A DNA stretch of 64,000 nucleotides, taken from assembly GCF_001746295.1 (NCBI RefSeq), contig NZ_MJAH01000006.1, forward strand, positions 258,751 through 322,750, read 5' to 3'. The notes under the pieces are model-generated. The model was not told where the DNA came from. It saw only the letters and a list, made by a program, of their open reading frames with translations, and searched no databases. Position numbers and translations under genes: made by a program. Within the stretch, counting starts at the first letter, position 1; each line of letters opens with the position of its first letter. Shown piece after piece: positions 8,154 to 17,575 of this stretch. The stretch is from Streptomyces sp. LUP47B. GTDB taxonomy: Bacteria > Actinomycetota > Actinomycetes > Streptomycetales > Streptomycetaceae.

Positions 8154-8999
8154 ATGCCCCCCGTCACCCCCGAGCTGATCTCCCCCCGTTCCCCGCGGGT
8201 CTCCGCCGCGCGGCGGCTCGCCAGGCGGAACTTCCGGGGCAAGGAGCGGCTGTTCCTGGCCGAGGGGCCGCAGGCGGTGCGGGAGGCCGCCGGGCAGGGG
8301 CTGGTGGAGCTGTTCGCCACCGTGGAGGCGGCGGAACGGTACGCCGACATCGTCGGAGCGGCCCGGACCGTCGGGGCCCGGGTGCACCTCGCCGCCGAGG
8401 ACGTCATCGCCGACATCTCGACGACCGTCACCCCGCAGGGGCTCGTCGGGATCTGCAGGTTCCTCGACACCCCCTTCGAGGAGATCCTCGCCGCCCGGCC
8501 CCGACTCGTCGCCGTCCTCGCGAACGTACGGGACCCCGGGAACGCCGGCACCGTGCTGCGGTGCGCCGACGCGGCCGGCGCCGAGGCCGTCGTACTGACC
8601 GACGCGTCCGTCGATCTCTACAACCCCAAGGCCGTACGGGCCTCCGTGGGCTCCCTCTTCCACCTGCCCGTCGCCGTCGGTGTGCCCGTTCAGGAGGCCG
8701 TCGAGGGGCTCAGGCGGGCCGGGGTGCGGATCCTCGCCGCCGACGGGGCCGGGACCGACGATCTCGACGCCGAGCTCGACCGGGGCAGCATGGGCGGGCC
8801 GACGGCGTGGGTGTTCGGCAACGAGGCCTGGGGGCTCCCGGAGGAGACCCGCGCACTCGCGGACGCCGTGGTGCGCGTCCCGATCCACGGGAAGGCCGAG
8901 AGCCTGAACCTCGCCACCGCGGCCGCCGTATGTCTCTATGCGTCAGCCCGCGCACAGCGCGCCCCCGGAGGGTGCCGCTCCGTCACCGACAACCAGTAG
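8154..8999 (+). CDS. SpoU/TrmH-family RNA 2'-O-ribose methyltransferase
   Basis: 281 residues from ATG 8154 (the frame also offers GTG 8145). SpoU motifs are present: motif 1 NVRDPGNAGTVLRCADAAGA, motif 2 VFGNEAWGLPEE and motif 3 VPIHGKAESLNLATAAAVCL, which together form the SAM-binding trefoil knot. The N-terminal substrate-binding domain (RRLARRNFRGKERLFLAEGP) resembles TsnR/RlmB-type rRNA methylases. Methylation target (23S rRNA or tRNA) cannot be fixed from sequence. It sits directly after the ribosomal protein operon, separated by its terminator. Confidence 0.88.
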   Translation: MPPVTPELISPRSPRVSAARRLARRNFRGKERLFLAEGPQAVREAAGQGLVELFATVEAAERYADIVGAARTVGARVHLAAEDVIADISTTVTPQGLVGICRFLDTPFEEILAARPRLVAVLANVRDPGNAGTVLRCADAAGAEAVVLTDASVDLYNPKAVRASVGSLFHLPVAVGVPVQEAVEGLRRAGVRILAADGAGTDDLDAELDRGSMGGPTAWVFGNEAWGLPEETRALADAVVRVPIHGKAESLNLATAAAVCLYASARAQRAPGGCRSVTDNQ

Positions 9000-9047
9000 G
9001 GTGACCAGCTCGGGGGCCCTGCGCCGTCGGAGAGGTGGGGTACGGGG

Positions 9048-10166
9048 ATGAGTGTCGGCACGAGGAGCGCCCAGGACGTGTCCGCAGCCTGTGCCGGTGG
9101 TGCCGCCGAGCTCGGCATCGATCCCGACCAGCTGCCCGACGGTCTCGTCGTCGCGGACGAGCAGGGCCGCGTGATCTGCTTCAACGCCGCGGCGGCCCGG
9201 ATCACCGCACTCCCCGCCGAGGACGCCCTCGGACAGCGGCTGGAGAAGGCCCTTCCCTTAGAGGACCTCGAGGGGCGGCGCTGGTGGCAGCTGACCGATC
9301 CGTACGGCGGCCTCGCCATCCGCAGGCGGCAGCCCGAACGGAATCTGCTGTTGCCGGGCGGCCGTGAGGTCCTCGTCTCCGCGCAGTACGTGCGCACCCG
9401 GCCGACCGGGCCCGTCCACCGTGTCGTCGTCGCCCTCCGGGACACCGAGGCCCGCCGCCGCACCGAGCGCAGCCACGCCGAGCTGATCGCCACCGTGGCC
9501 CATGAGCTCAGGTCCCCGCTCACCTCCGTCAAGGGCTTCACCGCGACCCTCCTCGCCAAGTGGGAGAGGTTCACCGACGACCAGAAACGGCTGATGCTGG
9601 AGACCGTCGACGCGGACGCCGACCGGGTCACCCGGCTCATCGCCGAGCTCCTCGACATCTCCCGTATCGACTCCGGGCGCCTGGAGGTCAGGCGCCAGCC
9701 CGTCGACATCGGCGCCGCCGTCGGGCGCCACATCCAGGCCTATGTCGCCGCGGGCCTCGCCGCCGACCGGTTCCTGCTCCGCCTCGAACAGCCGCTGCCC
9801 GCTCTGTGGGCCGATCCCGACAAGATCGACCAGGTGCTGAGCAACCTGCTGGAAAATGCGGTGCGGCACGGCGAGGGAACCGTCACGATTGACATCACGC
9901 CCACGGAGTCACCCCGCGAGGGGGAGGACACCGGCACGTCGGTCACGGTGAGCGACGAGGGTCCCGGCATCCCGGAGGAGTCCATGAACCGCGTCTTCAC
10001 CCGCTTCTGGCGGGGCAGCAAGCGCGGTGGCACCGGCCTCGGGCTCTATATCGTCAAGGGCATCGTCGAAGCCCACGGCGGCACCATCACGGTCGGCCGC
10101 GCCCCGCAGGGCGGCGCCGAGTTCCGATTTACGTTGCCCGTGAGCGCTCCGGCCTATCTCACCTGA
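9048..10166 (+). CDS. Orphan cytoplasmic PAS-domain histidine kinase with a TTA codon
   Basis: 372 residues with no membrane segment. A PAS domain covers about residues 25-130 (PDGLVVADEQGRVICFNAAA). The phosphoacceptor H-box is VAHELRSPLTSVKGF, and the HATPase domain has N-box LSNLLENAVRHG, G1 SDEGPGIPEE, F-box FTRFWRG and G2 GGTGLGLYIVKG. No response regulator gene is adjacent, so it is an orphan kinase, probably sensing an intracellular ligand or redox signal. A TTA leucine codon at 9258-9260 makes translation likely to depend on the bldA tRNA, which links it to development or secondary metabolism. Confidence 0.9.
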   Translation: MSVGTRSAQDVSAACAGGAAELGIDPDQLPDGLVVADEQGRVICFNAAAARITALPAEDALGQRLEKALPLEDLEGRRWWQLTDPYGGLAIRRRQPERNLLLPGGREVLVSAQYVRTRPTGPVHRVVVALRDTEARRRTERSHAELIATVAHELRSPLTSVKGFTATLLAKWERFTDDQKRLMLETVDADADRVTRLIAELLDISRIDSGRLEVRRQPVDIGAAVGRHIQAYVAAGLAADRFLLRLEQPLPALWADPDKIDQVLSNLLENAVRHGEGTVTIDITPTESPREGEDTGTSVTVSDEGPGIPEESMNRVFTRFWRGSKRGGTGLGLYIVKGIVEAHGGTITVGRAPQGGAEFRFTLPVSAPAYLT

Positions 10167-10321
10167 GATCCGCCCGAGCCGCCCGCGGGCGCATTCGCAT
10201 TCCTCCACCCCGTTAGACTCGGCCTTTGGCACCTTTGTGTCCCATGGACGGCCCCTCCAAAAGAGACGGCGTGAGTCGGTGACGGGGACCTTCAGCCAGC
10301 CAATCGGAAGCACGGGAAGAG

Positions 10322-11443
10322 ATGTCGGCACCGAACAAGTCGTACGACCCTGTAGAGGTCGAGGCCCTGAAACCGGAAGAGATCGAGCGCATGCGGGACG
10401 AGGCGCTCGCCGCCTTCGCCGCCGCGGACTCCCTCGACGCGCTCCAGGAGGCCAAGGTCGCCCACACCGGGGGCGCCTCCCCGCTGGCCCTCGCCAACCG
10501 CGAGATCGGCGCCCTGCCCCCGCACGCCAAGGCCGCCGCGGGCAAGCTCGTCGGCCAGGCCCGGGGTGCGGTGAACAAGGCCCTCGCCGGCCGTCAGGCC
10601 GAGCTGGAGGCCGAGCGTGACCAGCGCGTGCTGGTCGAGGAGGCGGTGGACGTCACGCTGCCGTACGACCGCGTACCGGCCGGCGCCCGCCACCCGCTCA
10701 CCACCCTCTCCGAGCGCATCGAGGACGTCTTCGTGGCCATGGGCTACGAGGTCGCCGAGGGCCCGCAGGTCGAGGCCGAGTGGTTCAACTTCGACGCGCT
10801 CAACATCGGCCCGGACCACCCGGCCCGCGGCGAGCAGGACACCTTCTTCGTCGAAGGCCCCGAAGGCGGCACCGAGTCCGGTGTCGTGCTGCGCACCCAC
10901 ACCTCGCCCGTGCAGATCCGCTCGCTGCTGAGCCGTGAGCTGCCGGTGTACGTGATCTGCCCCGGTGTCGTCTACCGCACCGACGAGCTGGATGCCACGC
11001 ACACCCCGGTCTTCCGTCAGGTCGAGTTGCTGGCCGTCGACGAGGGCCTGACCATGGCCGACCTCAAGGGCACCATGGACCACATGGTCCAGGCCCTGTT
11101 CGGCGAGGGCATGAAGACCCGGCTGCGCCCGAACTTCTTCCCCTTCACCGAGCCGTCCGCCGAGATGGACATGGTGTGCTACGTCTGCCGCGGCGAGTCC
11201 GTCGGCAACCCCGACCGCCCCTGCCGTACCTGCTCCTCGGAGGGCTGGATCGAGCTGGGCGGCTGCGGAATGGTCAACCCCAAGGTGCTGACCGCCTGTG
11301 GCGTCGACCCGCAGAAGTACAGCGGCTTCGCCTTCGGGTTCGGCATCGAGCGGATGCTGATGTTCCGCCACAACGTCGAGGACATGCGAGACATGGTCGA
11401 GGGTGACGTCCGGTTCACCCGGCCGTTCGGGATGGAGATCTGA
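10322..11443 (+). CDS. pheS: Phenylalanyl-tRNA synthetase alpha subunit
   Basis: 373 residues. N-terminal coiled-coil arm (residues 1-100) and class II catalytic core with motif 2 region FRQVELLAVDEG and motif 3 GFAFGFGIERMLMFRH. A CxxC..CxxC cluster (CYVCRG ... CRTCSSEGW) is typical of actinobacterial PheS. It forms the alpha2-beta2 enzyme with PheT; the pheS stop and pheT start overlap by one base (TGATG). I see no T-box or phenylalanine-rich leader peptide in the 155 bp upstream. Confidence 0.97.
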   Translation: MSAPNKSYDPVEVEALKPEEIERMRDEALAAFAAADSLDALQEAKVAHTGGASPLALANREIGALPPHAKAAAGKLVGQARGAVNKALAGRQAELEAERDQRVLVEEAVDVTLPYDRVPAGARHPLTTLSERIEDVFVAMGYEVAEGPQVEAEWFNFDALNIGPDHPARGEQDTFFVEGPEGGTESGVVLRTHTSPVQIRSLLSRELPVYVICPGVVYRTDELDATHTPVFRQVELLAVDEGLTMADLKGTMDHMVQALFGEGMKTRLRPNFFPFTEPSAEMDMVCYVCRGESVGNPDRPCRTCSSEGWIELGGCGMVNPKVLTACGVDPQKYSGFAFGFGIERMLMFRHNVEDMRDMVEGDVRFTRPFGMEI

Positions 11444-13941
11444 TGCGGGTCCCGCTTTCTTGGCTGCGGGAGTACGTCGACCTGCCGGCGACCGAAACCG
11501 GCCGTGACGTCCAGGCCAAGCTCGTTTCCGCAGGGCTCGAGGTCGAGACCGTCGAGCACCTCGGCGCCGACCTCAAGGGCCCCCTGGTCGTCGGCCAGGT
11601 GCTGACCATCGAGGAGCTGGAGGGCTTCAAGAAGCCGATCCGCTTCTGCACGGTGAACGTGGGCCAGGCCAACGGCACCGGTGAGCCCCAGGAGATCGTC
11701 TGCGGCGCGCGCAACTTCGCCGTCGGCGACAAGGTCGTCGTGGTGCTGCCCGGCGCCACGCTGCCCGGCGGCTTCTCGATCTCCGCCCGCAAGACCTACG
11801 GCAAGACCTCCCACGGCATGATCTGCTCCGGCGACGAGCTGGGCATGGGCGACGACGGCAGCCACGGCATCATCGTGCTGCCGCCGGAGACCGAGGTCGG
11901 CAAGGACGCCATCGAGCTCCTGGAACTGGTCGACGAGGTCCTGGACATCGCCGTCACCGCCAACCGCGGCGACTGCCTGTCCATCCGGGGCGTGGCCCGC
12001 GAGGCCGCGATCGCCTACGGCATCCCGCTGCGCGACCCGGCCCTGCTCGACGTGCCGGGCCCGAACGCCTTCGGCTACCCGGTGCAGGTCTCCGACCCGC
12101 TCGGCTGCGACCGCTTCACGGCCCGTACGGTGACCGGCCTCAGCCCCGAGGCGCGCTCCCCGCTCTGGCTCCAGCGCCGTCTGCAGAAGGTCGGCATGCG
12201 CCCGATCTCGCTCGCCGTCGACGTCACCAACTACGTGATGATGGAGCTCGGCCAGCCGCTGCACGCCTACGACCGCTCCCTGGTCCAGGGCACCATCGGC
12301 GTGCGCCGGGCCGAGGAGGGCGAGCAGATCGTCACCCTCGACGGCGTCGAGCGGAAGCTGCACCCCGAGGACCTGGTCATCACGGACGAGCGCGGTCCGA
12401 TCGGCCTCGCCGGCGTGATGGGCGGTGCCAACACGGAGATCGCCGACCACGCGTCCTCGCAGGGCACGACGGACGTGGTCATCGAGGCCGCGCACTTCAA
12501 CGCGGTGGCCATCGCGCGTACGGCCCGACGCCACAAGCTGTCCTCCGAGGCGTCCCGGCGCTTCGAGCGGGGTGTCGACCCGCAGGCCGCCGCCGCTGCC
12601 GCGCAGCGCACGGTCGACCTGCTGGTGCTGCTCGCGGGCGGTACCGCCGAGGCCGGTGTCACCGAGGTCACCGCCCCGTCGGCCCCGCACACCATCAGCG
12701 TCCCGGCGGACCACCCCGACAAGGTCGCGGGTGTCTCCTACGGCCGCGAAACCGTCGTACGCCGTCTCCAGGAGGTCGGCTGCGACGTGTACGGGCAGGA
12801 CGAGCTGATCGTCACCGTGCCGTCCTGGCGTCCCGACCTCCAGGACATCAACGACCTGGCCGAAGAGGTCATCCGGCTGGAGGGCTACGAGAACCTGCCC
12901 TCCACGCTGCCCAGGCCGCCGGCCGGCCGTGGCCTGACCCACCGCCAGCGGCTGCACCGCCGGGCCGGGCGTGTGCTGGCCGGTGCCGGGTACGTCGAGG
13001 CGCCGAACTACCCCTTCGTGTCCGAGCAGGTCTTCGACCAGCTGGGCCTGGAGGCCGGTGACCCGGCTCGCCGTGTCGTCAGGCTGACCAACCCGCTGAA
13101 CGACGAGGAGCCCGCGCTGCGTACGTCGCTGCTGCCGGGGCTGCTCGGTGCCCTGCGGCGCAACGACGGGCGGGGCTCGCACGATCTGGCGCTGTTCGAG
13201 ACCGGGCTGGTCTTCCTGCCGCGCTCGGAGCAGCGGGTCGCCGCGGTGCTGCCGGTGGACCGGCGTCCCACGGACGCGGAGATCGCCGAACTGGACGCCG
13301 CGCTGCCGGAACAGCCGCGACACGTGGCCGTGGTGCTCGCCGGTGCGCGGGAGCAGGCCGGCTGGTGGGGCAAGGGCCGACCGGCCGACTGGGCCGACGC
13401 GGTCGAGGCCGGGCGACTGGTCGCGCGTGAGGCCGGCGCCGAGCTGGTCGTGCGGGGCGGTCAGTACGGGCCGTGGCACCCGGGGCGCTGTGCCGAGTTC
13501 GTCGTCGGCGACACCGTGGTGGGGCACGCCGGTGAGCTGCACCCGCGGGTCGTGAAGGCGTTCGGGCTGCCTGCGCGCACCTGTGCGATGGAGCTGGATC
13601 TCGACGCCCTGGAGGCGGCAGGCAACGACACCCCGCAGGCGCCGACCATCTCCACCTTCCCGGTGGCCACGCAGGATGTCGCCCTGGTCGTCGACAAGTT
13701 CGTGCCGCACGCCGAGGTCGAGACCGCGCTGCGCGAGGGAGCGGGTGAACTCCTCGAAGGGATCCGGCTGTTCGACGTGTACGAGAACGAGGAGCAGCTG
13801 GGGGACGGCAAGAAGTCGCTGGCCTACGCACTGCGGTTCCGTGCGGGGGACCGGACCCTGACCGTGGACGAGGCCTCCGCGGCCCGGGACGCGGCGGTTG
13901 CCCTCGCCGGGGAGCGTACGGGGGCCGTGCTGCGCGGCTGA
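11443..13941 (+). CDS. pheT: Phenylalanyl-tRNA synthetase beta subunit
   Basis: 832 residues, the usual length. Begins MRVPLSWLREYVDLPATET, then the tRNA-binding (EMAP/OB) domain (GQVLTIEELEGFKKPIRFCT ... VVCGARNF-type IVCGARNF), the B3/B4 editing domain (RFTARTVTGLSPEARSPLWL), B5 and the C-terminal ferredoxin-fold anticodon-binding domain (LYDVYE-type RLFDVYENEEQLGDGKKSL). Translationally coupled to pheS. Confidence 0.97.
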   Translation: MRVPLSWLREYVDLPATETGRDVQAKLVSAGLEVETVEHLGADLKGPLVVGQVLTIEELEGFKKPIRFCTVNVGQANGTGEPQEIVCGARNFAVGDKVVVVLPGATLPGGFSISARKTYGKTSHGMICSGDELGMGDDGSHGIIVLPPETEVGKDAIELLELVDEVLDIAVTANRGDCLSIRGVAREAAIAYGIPLRDPALLDVPGPNAFGYPVQVSDPLGCDRFTARTVTGLSPEARSPLWLQRRLQKVGMRPISLAVDVTNYVMMELGQPLHAYDRSLVQGTIGVRRAEEGEQIVTLDGVERKLHPEDLVITDERGPIGLAGVMGGANTEIADHASSQGTTDVVIEAAHFNAVAIARTARRHKLSSEASRRFERGVDPQAAAAAAQRTVDLLVLLAGGTAEAGVTEVTAPSAPHTISVPADHPDKVAGVSYGRETVVRRLQEVGCDVYGQDELIVTVPSWRPDLQDINDLAEEVIRLEGYENLPSTLPRPPAGRGLTHRQRLHRRAGRVLAGAGYVEAPNYPFVSEQVFDQLGLEAGDPARRVVRLTNPLNDEEPALRTSLLPGLLGALRRNDGRGSHDLALFETGLVFLPRSEQRVAAVLPVDRRPTDAEIAELDAALPEQPRHVAVVLAGAREQAGWWGKGRPADWADAVEAGRLVAREAGAELVVRGGQYGPWHPGRCAEFVVGDTVVGHAGELHPRVVKAFGLPARTCAMELDLDALEAAGNDTPQAPTISTFPVATQDVALVVDKFVPHAEVETALREGAGELLEGIRLFDVYENEEQLGDGKKSLAYALRFRAGDRTLTVDEASAARDAAVALAGERTGAVLRG

Positions 13942-14022
13942 GCGTGCGGAGAGCGCGGCCACCTCACTCGATAGGGTGAGTTGCCCCAGCGATCCGGCCC
14001 TTTCGACCCAGGTGGTCGACAG

Positions 14023-14054
14023 AATCGGACCGGCCTTTCGAGGTCGGTCCGATT
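14023..14054 (+). terminator. Terminator downstream of pheST
   Basis: Inverted repeat AATCGGACCGGCC / GGTCGGTCCGATT with one mismatch and a 6-nt loop (TTTCGA), 81 bp after the pheT stop. No U-tract follows, as is common for Streptomyces terminators. Confidence 0.75.
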
Positions 14055-14087
14055 GCGTGTGCAGGGCCTAGTTGGGGGGCCATCGGC

Positions 14088-15143
14088 ATGATGTGCTTGA
14101 GGGCTGCGGTGCCTCGTGTCGGGCGGGCCGCTCGCCTCGCGGTCCGCAGAGGCCACCGGAAATCACGCCGTGCGCTGACGCTCGGGCTGCCCACGATGTG
14201 GGGCGCCGTCGCGGTCACGTACAAGCTGACCTGCCCGCTCGCGCAGCAGAACGGCCTGGGCGCGCGGGTCGCCGGCAGCGCCGTGTTCTTCGCGGTGGGC
14301 ACCGGACTGATCATCCACGTCAGGCGCGCACTGCTGCGTGAGCTCAGACAGGCCCGCCAGGTCGCGGGCGTCGCCCAGAGCGCGCTGCTGCGGCCGTTGC
14401 CGCCGCGTATCGACGGGCTCACCGTGGCCGCGGCCCAGATGTCCGCCGACCGGGGCGCCACCATCGGCGGCGACCTGTACGAGGCCGTCGCCACGGACCA
14501 CGGGGTACGGGTCGTCATGGGCGACGTCCGCGGCCACGGTCTCGCCGCCGTCGGTACGGCCGCCGCGGTCCTCGGCAGCTTCCGCGAGGCCGTCCACGAC
14601 GAGCCCGAACTCGCCGGGGTGCTGCGCAGACTGGACCGTGCGCTCGCCCGGCACCTGCGGGAGCGCGCCGAACGTGACGGTACGGTCGCCGAGGACTTCG
14701 TCACGGTGCTGCTGCTGGAGATCGGCCGGGACGGTGGGCTCTCCGCCCTCAACTGCGGCCACCTGTGGCCGTACCTGTTGAGTGGCCCCAGGGTCGAGCC
14801 TCTGTCGGGCGCGGATCCGTTGCCGCCCCTCGGCCCGTTTCGGCTGCCGTGGGACCTTCAGCCCCTGGAGTGCGGCCAGCTGTTGCCGGGCGAGACCCTG
14901 GTCCTGCACACGGACGGTGCCGAGGACGCGAGGGACGCTCATGGCCGGTTCTTTTCCTTGCCGGAGGTACTTCGTGAGGCTGCGCGGGGCACTCCCGACG
15001 TCGTACTGGGTGCTGTGTTCACCGCTCTCCTGGACCACACGGGCGGCACCCCGACGGACGACGTCGCCCTCCTGGTGCTGAGAAACGATCGGCAACACTC
15101 AGCTGCCTCGGGAACCGCGCGACCAGCCACGACGCACCTCTGA
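14088..15143 (+). CDS. Membrane-anchored SpoIIE-type PP2C serine/threonine phosphatase
   Basis: 351 residues. Two N-terminal membrane segments (about 32-52 LGLPTMWGAVAVTYKL and 60-80 AGSAVFFAVGTGLIIH) are followed by a linker (ELRQARQVAGVAQSALLRPL) and a PP2C/SpoIIE domain with metal-binding motifs GGDLYEAV and VVMGDVRGHGLAAVG and the C-terminal TDDVALLVLR. Such RsbU/SpoIIE phosphatases usually act on anti-anti-sigma factors; no such partner gene is adjacent. ATG 14088 or 14091, after GGGGGG. Confidence 0.9.
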   Translation: MMCLRAAVPRVGRAARLAVRRGHRKSRRALTLGLPTMWGAVAVTYKLTCPLAQQNGLGARVAGSAVFFAVGTGLIIHVRRALLRELRQARQVAGVAQSALLRPLPPRIDGLTVAAAQMSADRGATIGGDLYEAVATDHGVRVVMGDVRGHGLAAVGTAAAVLGSFREAVHDEPELAGVLRRLDRALARHLRERAERDGTVAEDFVTVLLLEIGRDGGLSALNCGHLWPYLLSGPRVEPLSGADPLPPLGPFRLPWDLQPLECGQLLPGETLVLHTDGAEDARDAHGRFFSLPEVLREAARGTPDVVLGAVFTALLDHTGGTPTDDVALLVLRNDRQHSAASGTARPATTHL

Positions 15144-15337
15144 AGCCCACGGCCGGGCCACCGCACTGTACGAGGGGGAGCCGGCGGCCCGGCCGGCCTC
15201 TTGCGAGGTATTTCAGTCAACCGGGCGGAAACTCTCCGCGACAGTGCGCACACCCTGCGGATTCGAGCACTCCGATCACACCCCGTGTGAAGACCAACCC
15301 ACTAATCTGACGGCACCGAGCCACCCGGGGGCCATAC

Positions 15338-16678
15338 ATGCAGCCCAACACTCTGCTCGACGCGATCCTCGACGAAGCCGGGATCTCGCACGCCGGGCTC
15401 GCCGCACATGTGAACCAGGCCGGTAGGGCACGCGGCCTCGCGCTCAGGTACGAACACACCGCCGTGGCACGGTGGTTGAAGGGCCAGCGCCCGCGCGGTC
15501 AGGTGCCCGACCTGATCTGCGAGGTGCTCGCGGGCCGGCTCCAACGCCCCGTCACCCTCGACGACATCGGCCTGGGCGTGCCCGGCGAACCCTCCACCCC
15601 GCACGGCACCTCACTGTCCGGTTTCGTCGAACGGGCCACCGCCCTGTGGCGCTCCGACGAACAGCAGCGCCCGCACATCCTGGGCGCCCCCGCGGTCACC
15701 GGAACCCCTGCCGTCATGCCCGTGTGGGAGTGGGAGAACCCGCCCGAGGACGTCGACGTCTCCCGAGGTGGCCGGCACCGGGTCACCCACTCCGACATCG
15801 CGATGCTCCGCGCGGCCCGCACCCACTACGAGCAGATGTACCGCAAGGCCGGCGGCATAGCGACCCGTACCCGGATCGTCGGCTTCCTCAACGCCGAGGC
15901 CGCCCCGCTGCTGCGCGGCAGCTACACCGATGAGACGGGCCGCCAACTGCACCGTGCCACCGGCGGGTTGGTCGCCGTCGCCGGGATCTGCGCCTACGAC
16001 TCCGACGCCCATGGCCTGGCCCAGCGCTACTTCCACCAGGCCCTCAGGCTCGCCAAGGCCAGCGGCGACCGCGGACTCGGCGCGTATGTCATCGCGCTGC
16101 TGGTCAACCAGGCCCTGTTCATGCGGGAGTACCGCCAGGCCGTCGCCTTCGCGGAGGCCGCGCTGCGGGCGGCAGGCAAGCACATCACCCCGGCGCTCGC
16201 CTGCGATCTCTACGCGATGCAGGCCAAGGCGTACGCCCACCTCGGCGACGGTACGACCGCGCTGTCCTGCATCCGGCGGGCCGAGCAGGCCGCCGAACGC
16301 ATCCGGCGGGGATACGAGCCCGACGAGACCGGCTATGTCCAGCCGGGCCTCGTCAACGTCCAGGTGGCGGAGGCGCTCCTCAGCCTCGGCGAGCTCGCGG
16401 CGGCGGCCGCGCACGCCGCGGCCGCCGTCGACAACCCGGCCCACGACCGGGGCCGGGTGCACCGCCTCGCCATGCTCAGCACGATCGAACTGCGGCAGGG
16501 CAACGCCGACAAAGCGGTGGCCACCGCCGTACAGATGGCGGAACAGGCCCGGGGAATGGAGTCCCAGCGCCTGCGCGACAGACTCAGAGCGGTCCGCGAA
16601 CACCTGGCCCGCAGCGGCTGCGCGGGCACCGCCGAGGCAGCCGAACTGATCGACGGCGCACTGCGCGTACCGCTGTAG
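15338..16678 (+). CDS. NsdA-like TPR-containing regulatory protein
   Basis: 446 residues. The N-terminus (MQPNTLLDAILDEAGISHAG ... AVARWLKGQRPRGQVPDLI) is HTH-like and the C-terminal two thirds is alpha-helical with TPR-like repeats (RYFHQALRLAKASGDRGLGA; AVAFAEAALRAAGKHI; AYAHLGDGTTALSCIRRAEQ). This matches the Streptomyces family that includes NsdA, a negative regulator of sporulation and antibiotic production. Whether this is NsdA itself or a paralogue is not decidable here. It stands alone with 195 bp upstream. Confidence 0.75.
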   Translation: MQPNTLLDAILDEAGISHAGLAAHVNQAGRARGLALRYEHTAVARWLKGQRPRGQVPDLICEVLAGRLQRPVTLDDIGLGVPGEPSTPHGTSLSGFVERATALWRSDEQQRPHILGAPAVTGTPAVMPVWEWENPPEDVDVSRGGRHRVTHSDIAMLRAARTHYEQMYRKAGGIATRTRIVGFLNAEAAPLLRGSYTDETGRQLHRATGGLVAVAGICAYDSDAHGLAQRYFHQALRLAKASGDRGLGAYVIALLVNQALFMREYRQAVAFAEAALRAAGKHITPALACDLYAMQAKAYAHLGDGTTALSCIRRAEQAAERIRRGYEPDETGYVQPGLVNVQVAEALLSLGELAAAAAHAAAAVDNPAHDRGRVHRLAMLSTIELRQGNADKAVATAVQMAEQARGMESQRLRDRLRAVREHLARSGCAGTAEAAELIDGALRVPL

Positions 16679-16752
16679 GAGGGCACGCGTACGCCGACAG
16701 CCACAGTCCCTGCTGCGATATTGCCACTTACTCGACGGAAGGTGGCAGAACC

Positions 16753-17295
16753 GTGCAGTGGACGAAACAGAACGAACAAACTGTGTATGAAAACCGCTGG
16801 TTCAGCGTCAATCTCGCCGATGTCGAGCTGCCGGACGGCCGGCATCTCGACCACTTCCTGATACGACTTCGGCCCGTCGCCGTCGCCACGGTGGTGAACG
16901 AGGCCAACGAGGTCCTCCTGCTGTGGCGCCACCGTTTCATCACCGACAGCTGGGGCTGGGAACTCGCCGCGGGGGTGGTCGAGGACGGCGAGGACATCGC
17001 CGTAGCGGCCGCCAGGGAACTCGAGGAAGAGACCGGCTGGCGGCCGGGCCCGCTCCAGCACCTCATGAGCGTGGAGCCCTCCAACGGGCTCACCGACGCC
17101 CGACACCACATCTACTGGGCCGACGAGGGCGAGTACATCGGGCACCCCGTGGACGACTTCGAGTCGGATCGCCGGGAATGGGTCCCCCTGAAGCTCGTTC
17201 CCGACATGGTCGCCCGTGGGGAGGTCCCGGCCGCCAACATGGCGGCCGCGTTACTCCTGTTGCACCATCTGAGGCTCGGTGACGCTCAGCCCTGA
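16753..17295 (+). CDS. NUDIX hydrolase with a TTA codon
   Basis: 180 residues from GTG 16753. The full Nudix box is present (GVVEDGEDIAVAAARELEEE then TGW), giving G-x5-E-x7-RE-L-x-EE-x-G. The ADP-ribose pyrophosphatase-like layout (VVNEANEVLLLWRHRF; GWELAAGVVEDGE) suggests an ADP-sugar or nucleoside-diphosphate derivative as substrate, though specificity is unproven. The codon at 17251-17253 is TTA (in NMAAALLLLHH), so translation probably requires the bldA tRNA. Confidence 0.88.
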   Translation: MQWTKQNEQTVYENRWFSVNLADVELPDGRHLDHFLIRLRPVAVATVVNEANEVLLLWRHRFITDSWGWELAAGVVEDGEDIAVAAARELEEETGWRPGPLQHLMSVEPSNGLTDARHHIYWADEGEYIGHPVDDFESDRREWVPLKLVPDMVARGEVPAANMAAALLLLHHLRLGDAQP

Positions 17296-17317
17296 TCCCC
17301 CCGAGCGTCCCGAAGCC

Positions 17318-17575
17318 TCAGTGGCCGAAGGCCTGCCAGATCGCCACGACGAGCGCGCCCACGGCGGTGATCGCCGCAACCGCGGGAAGCGGCCAGCGGG
17401 CGTGCTCCAGGGCGATGATCCGTGCGCTCAGATCGTCGATCTCCTTGTCCGTCTGCTCCGTGCGATGGCTGAGCAGAGCGAGGCCTCCCTCGACGCGTGC
17501 GTACGCGACATCGAGGCGGCGTCGTAACTCTGCGAGTTCTCCTTGAACCACGGGATGCTCCGGGTCGGCGGTCAC
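17318..17575 (-). CDS. Small coiled-coil membrane protein
   Basis: 85 residues from GTG 17575, chosen because AAGGAG lies 7 nt before it; the open frame continues upstream to 17749 but lacks such a site. Residues 1-55 form a heptad-rich helix (LAELRRRLDVAYARVEGGLA ... KEIDDLSARIIALEHA). Residues 60-82 form a single membrane helix (LPAVAAITAVGALVVAIW). No family recognised; tail-anchored topology with a cytoplasmic coiled coil is the simplest reading. Convergent with the NUDIX gene. Confidence 0.7.
   Translation of the reverse strand: MTADPEHPVVQGELAELRRRLDVAYARVEGGLALLSHRTEQTDKEIDDLSARIIALEHARWPLPAVAAITAVGALVVAIWQAFGH

Noticed and set aside
10167..10321. Possible T-box or phenylalanine leader peptide upstream of pheS
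   Set aside because: No T-box core sequence, no Phe-codon run and no terminator/antiterminator pair could be made out in these 155 bp.
11179..13962. 927-codon leftward frame opposite pheST
   Set aside because: Lies entirely over pheS/pheT, which are unambiguous. Typical antisense shadow of high-GC coding DNA.
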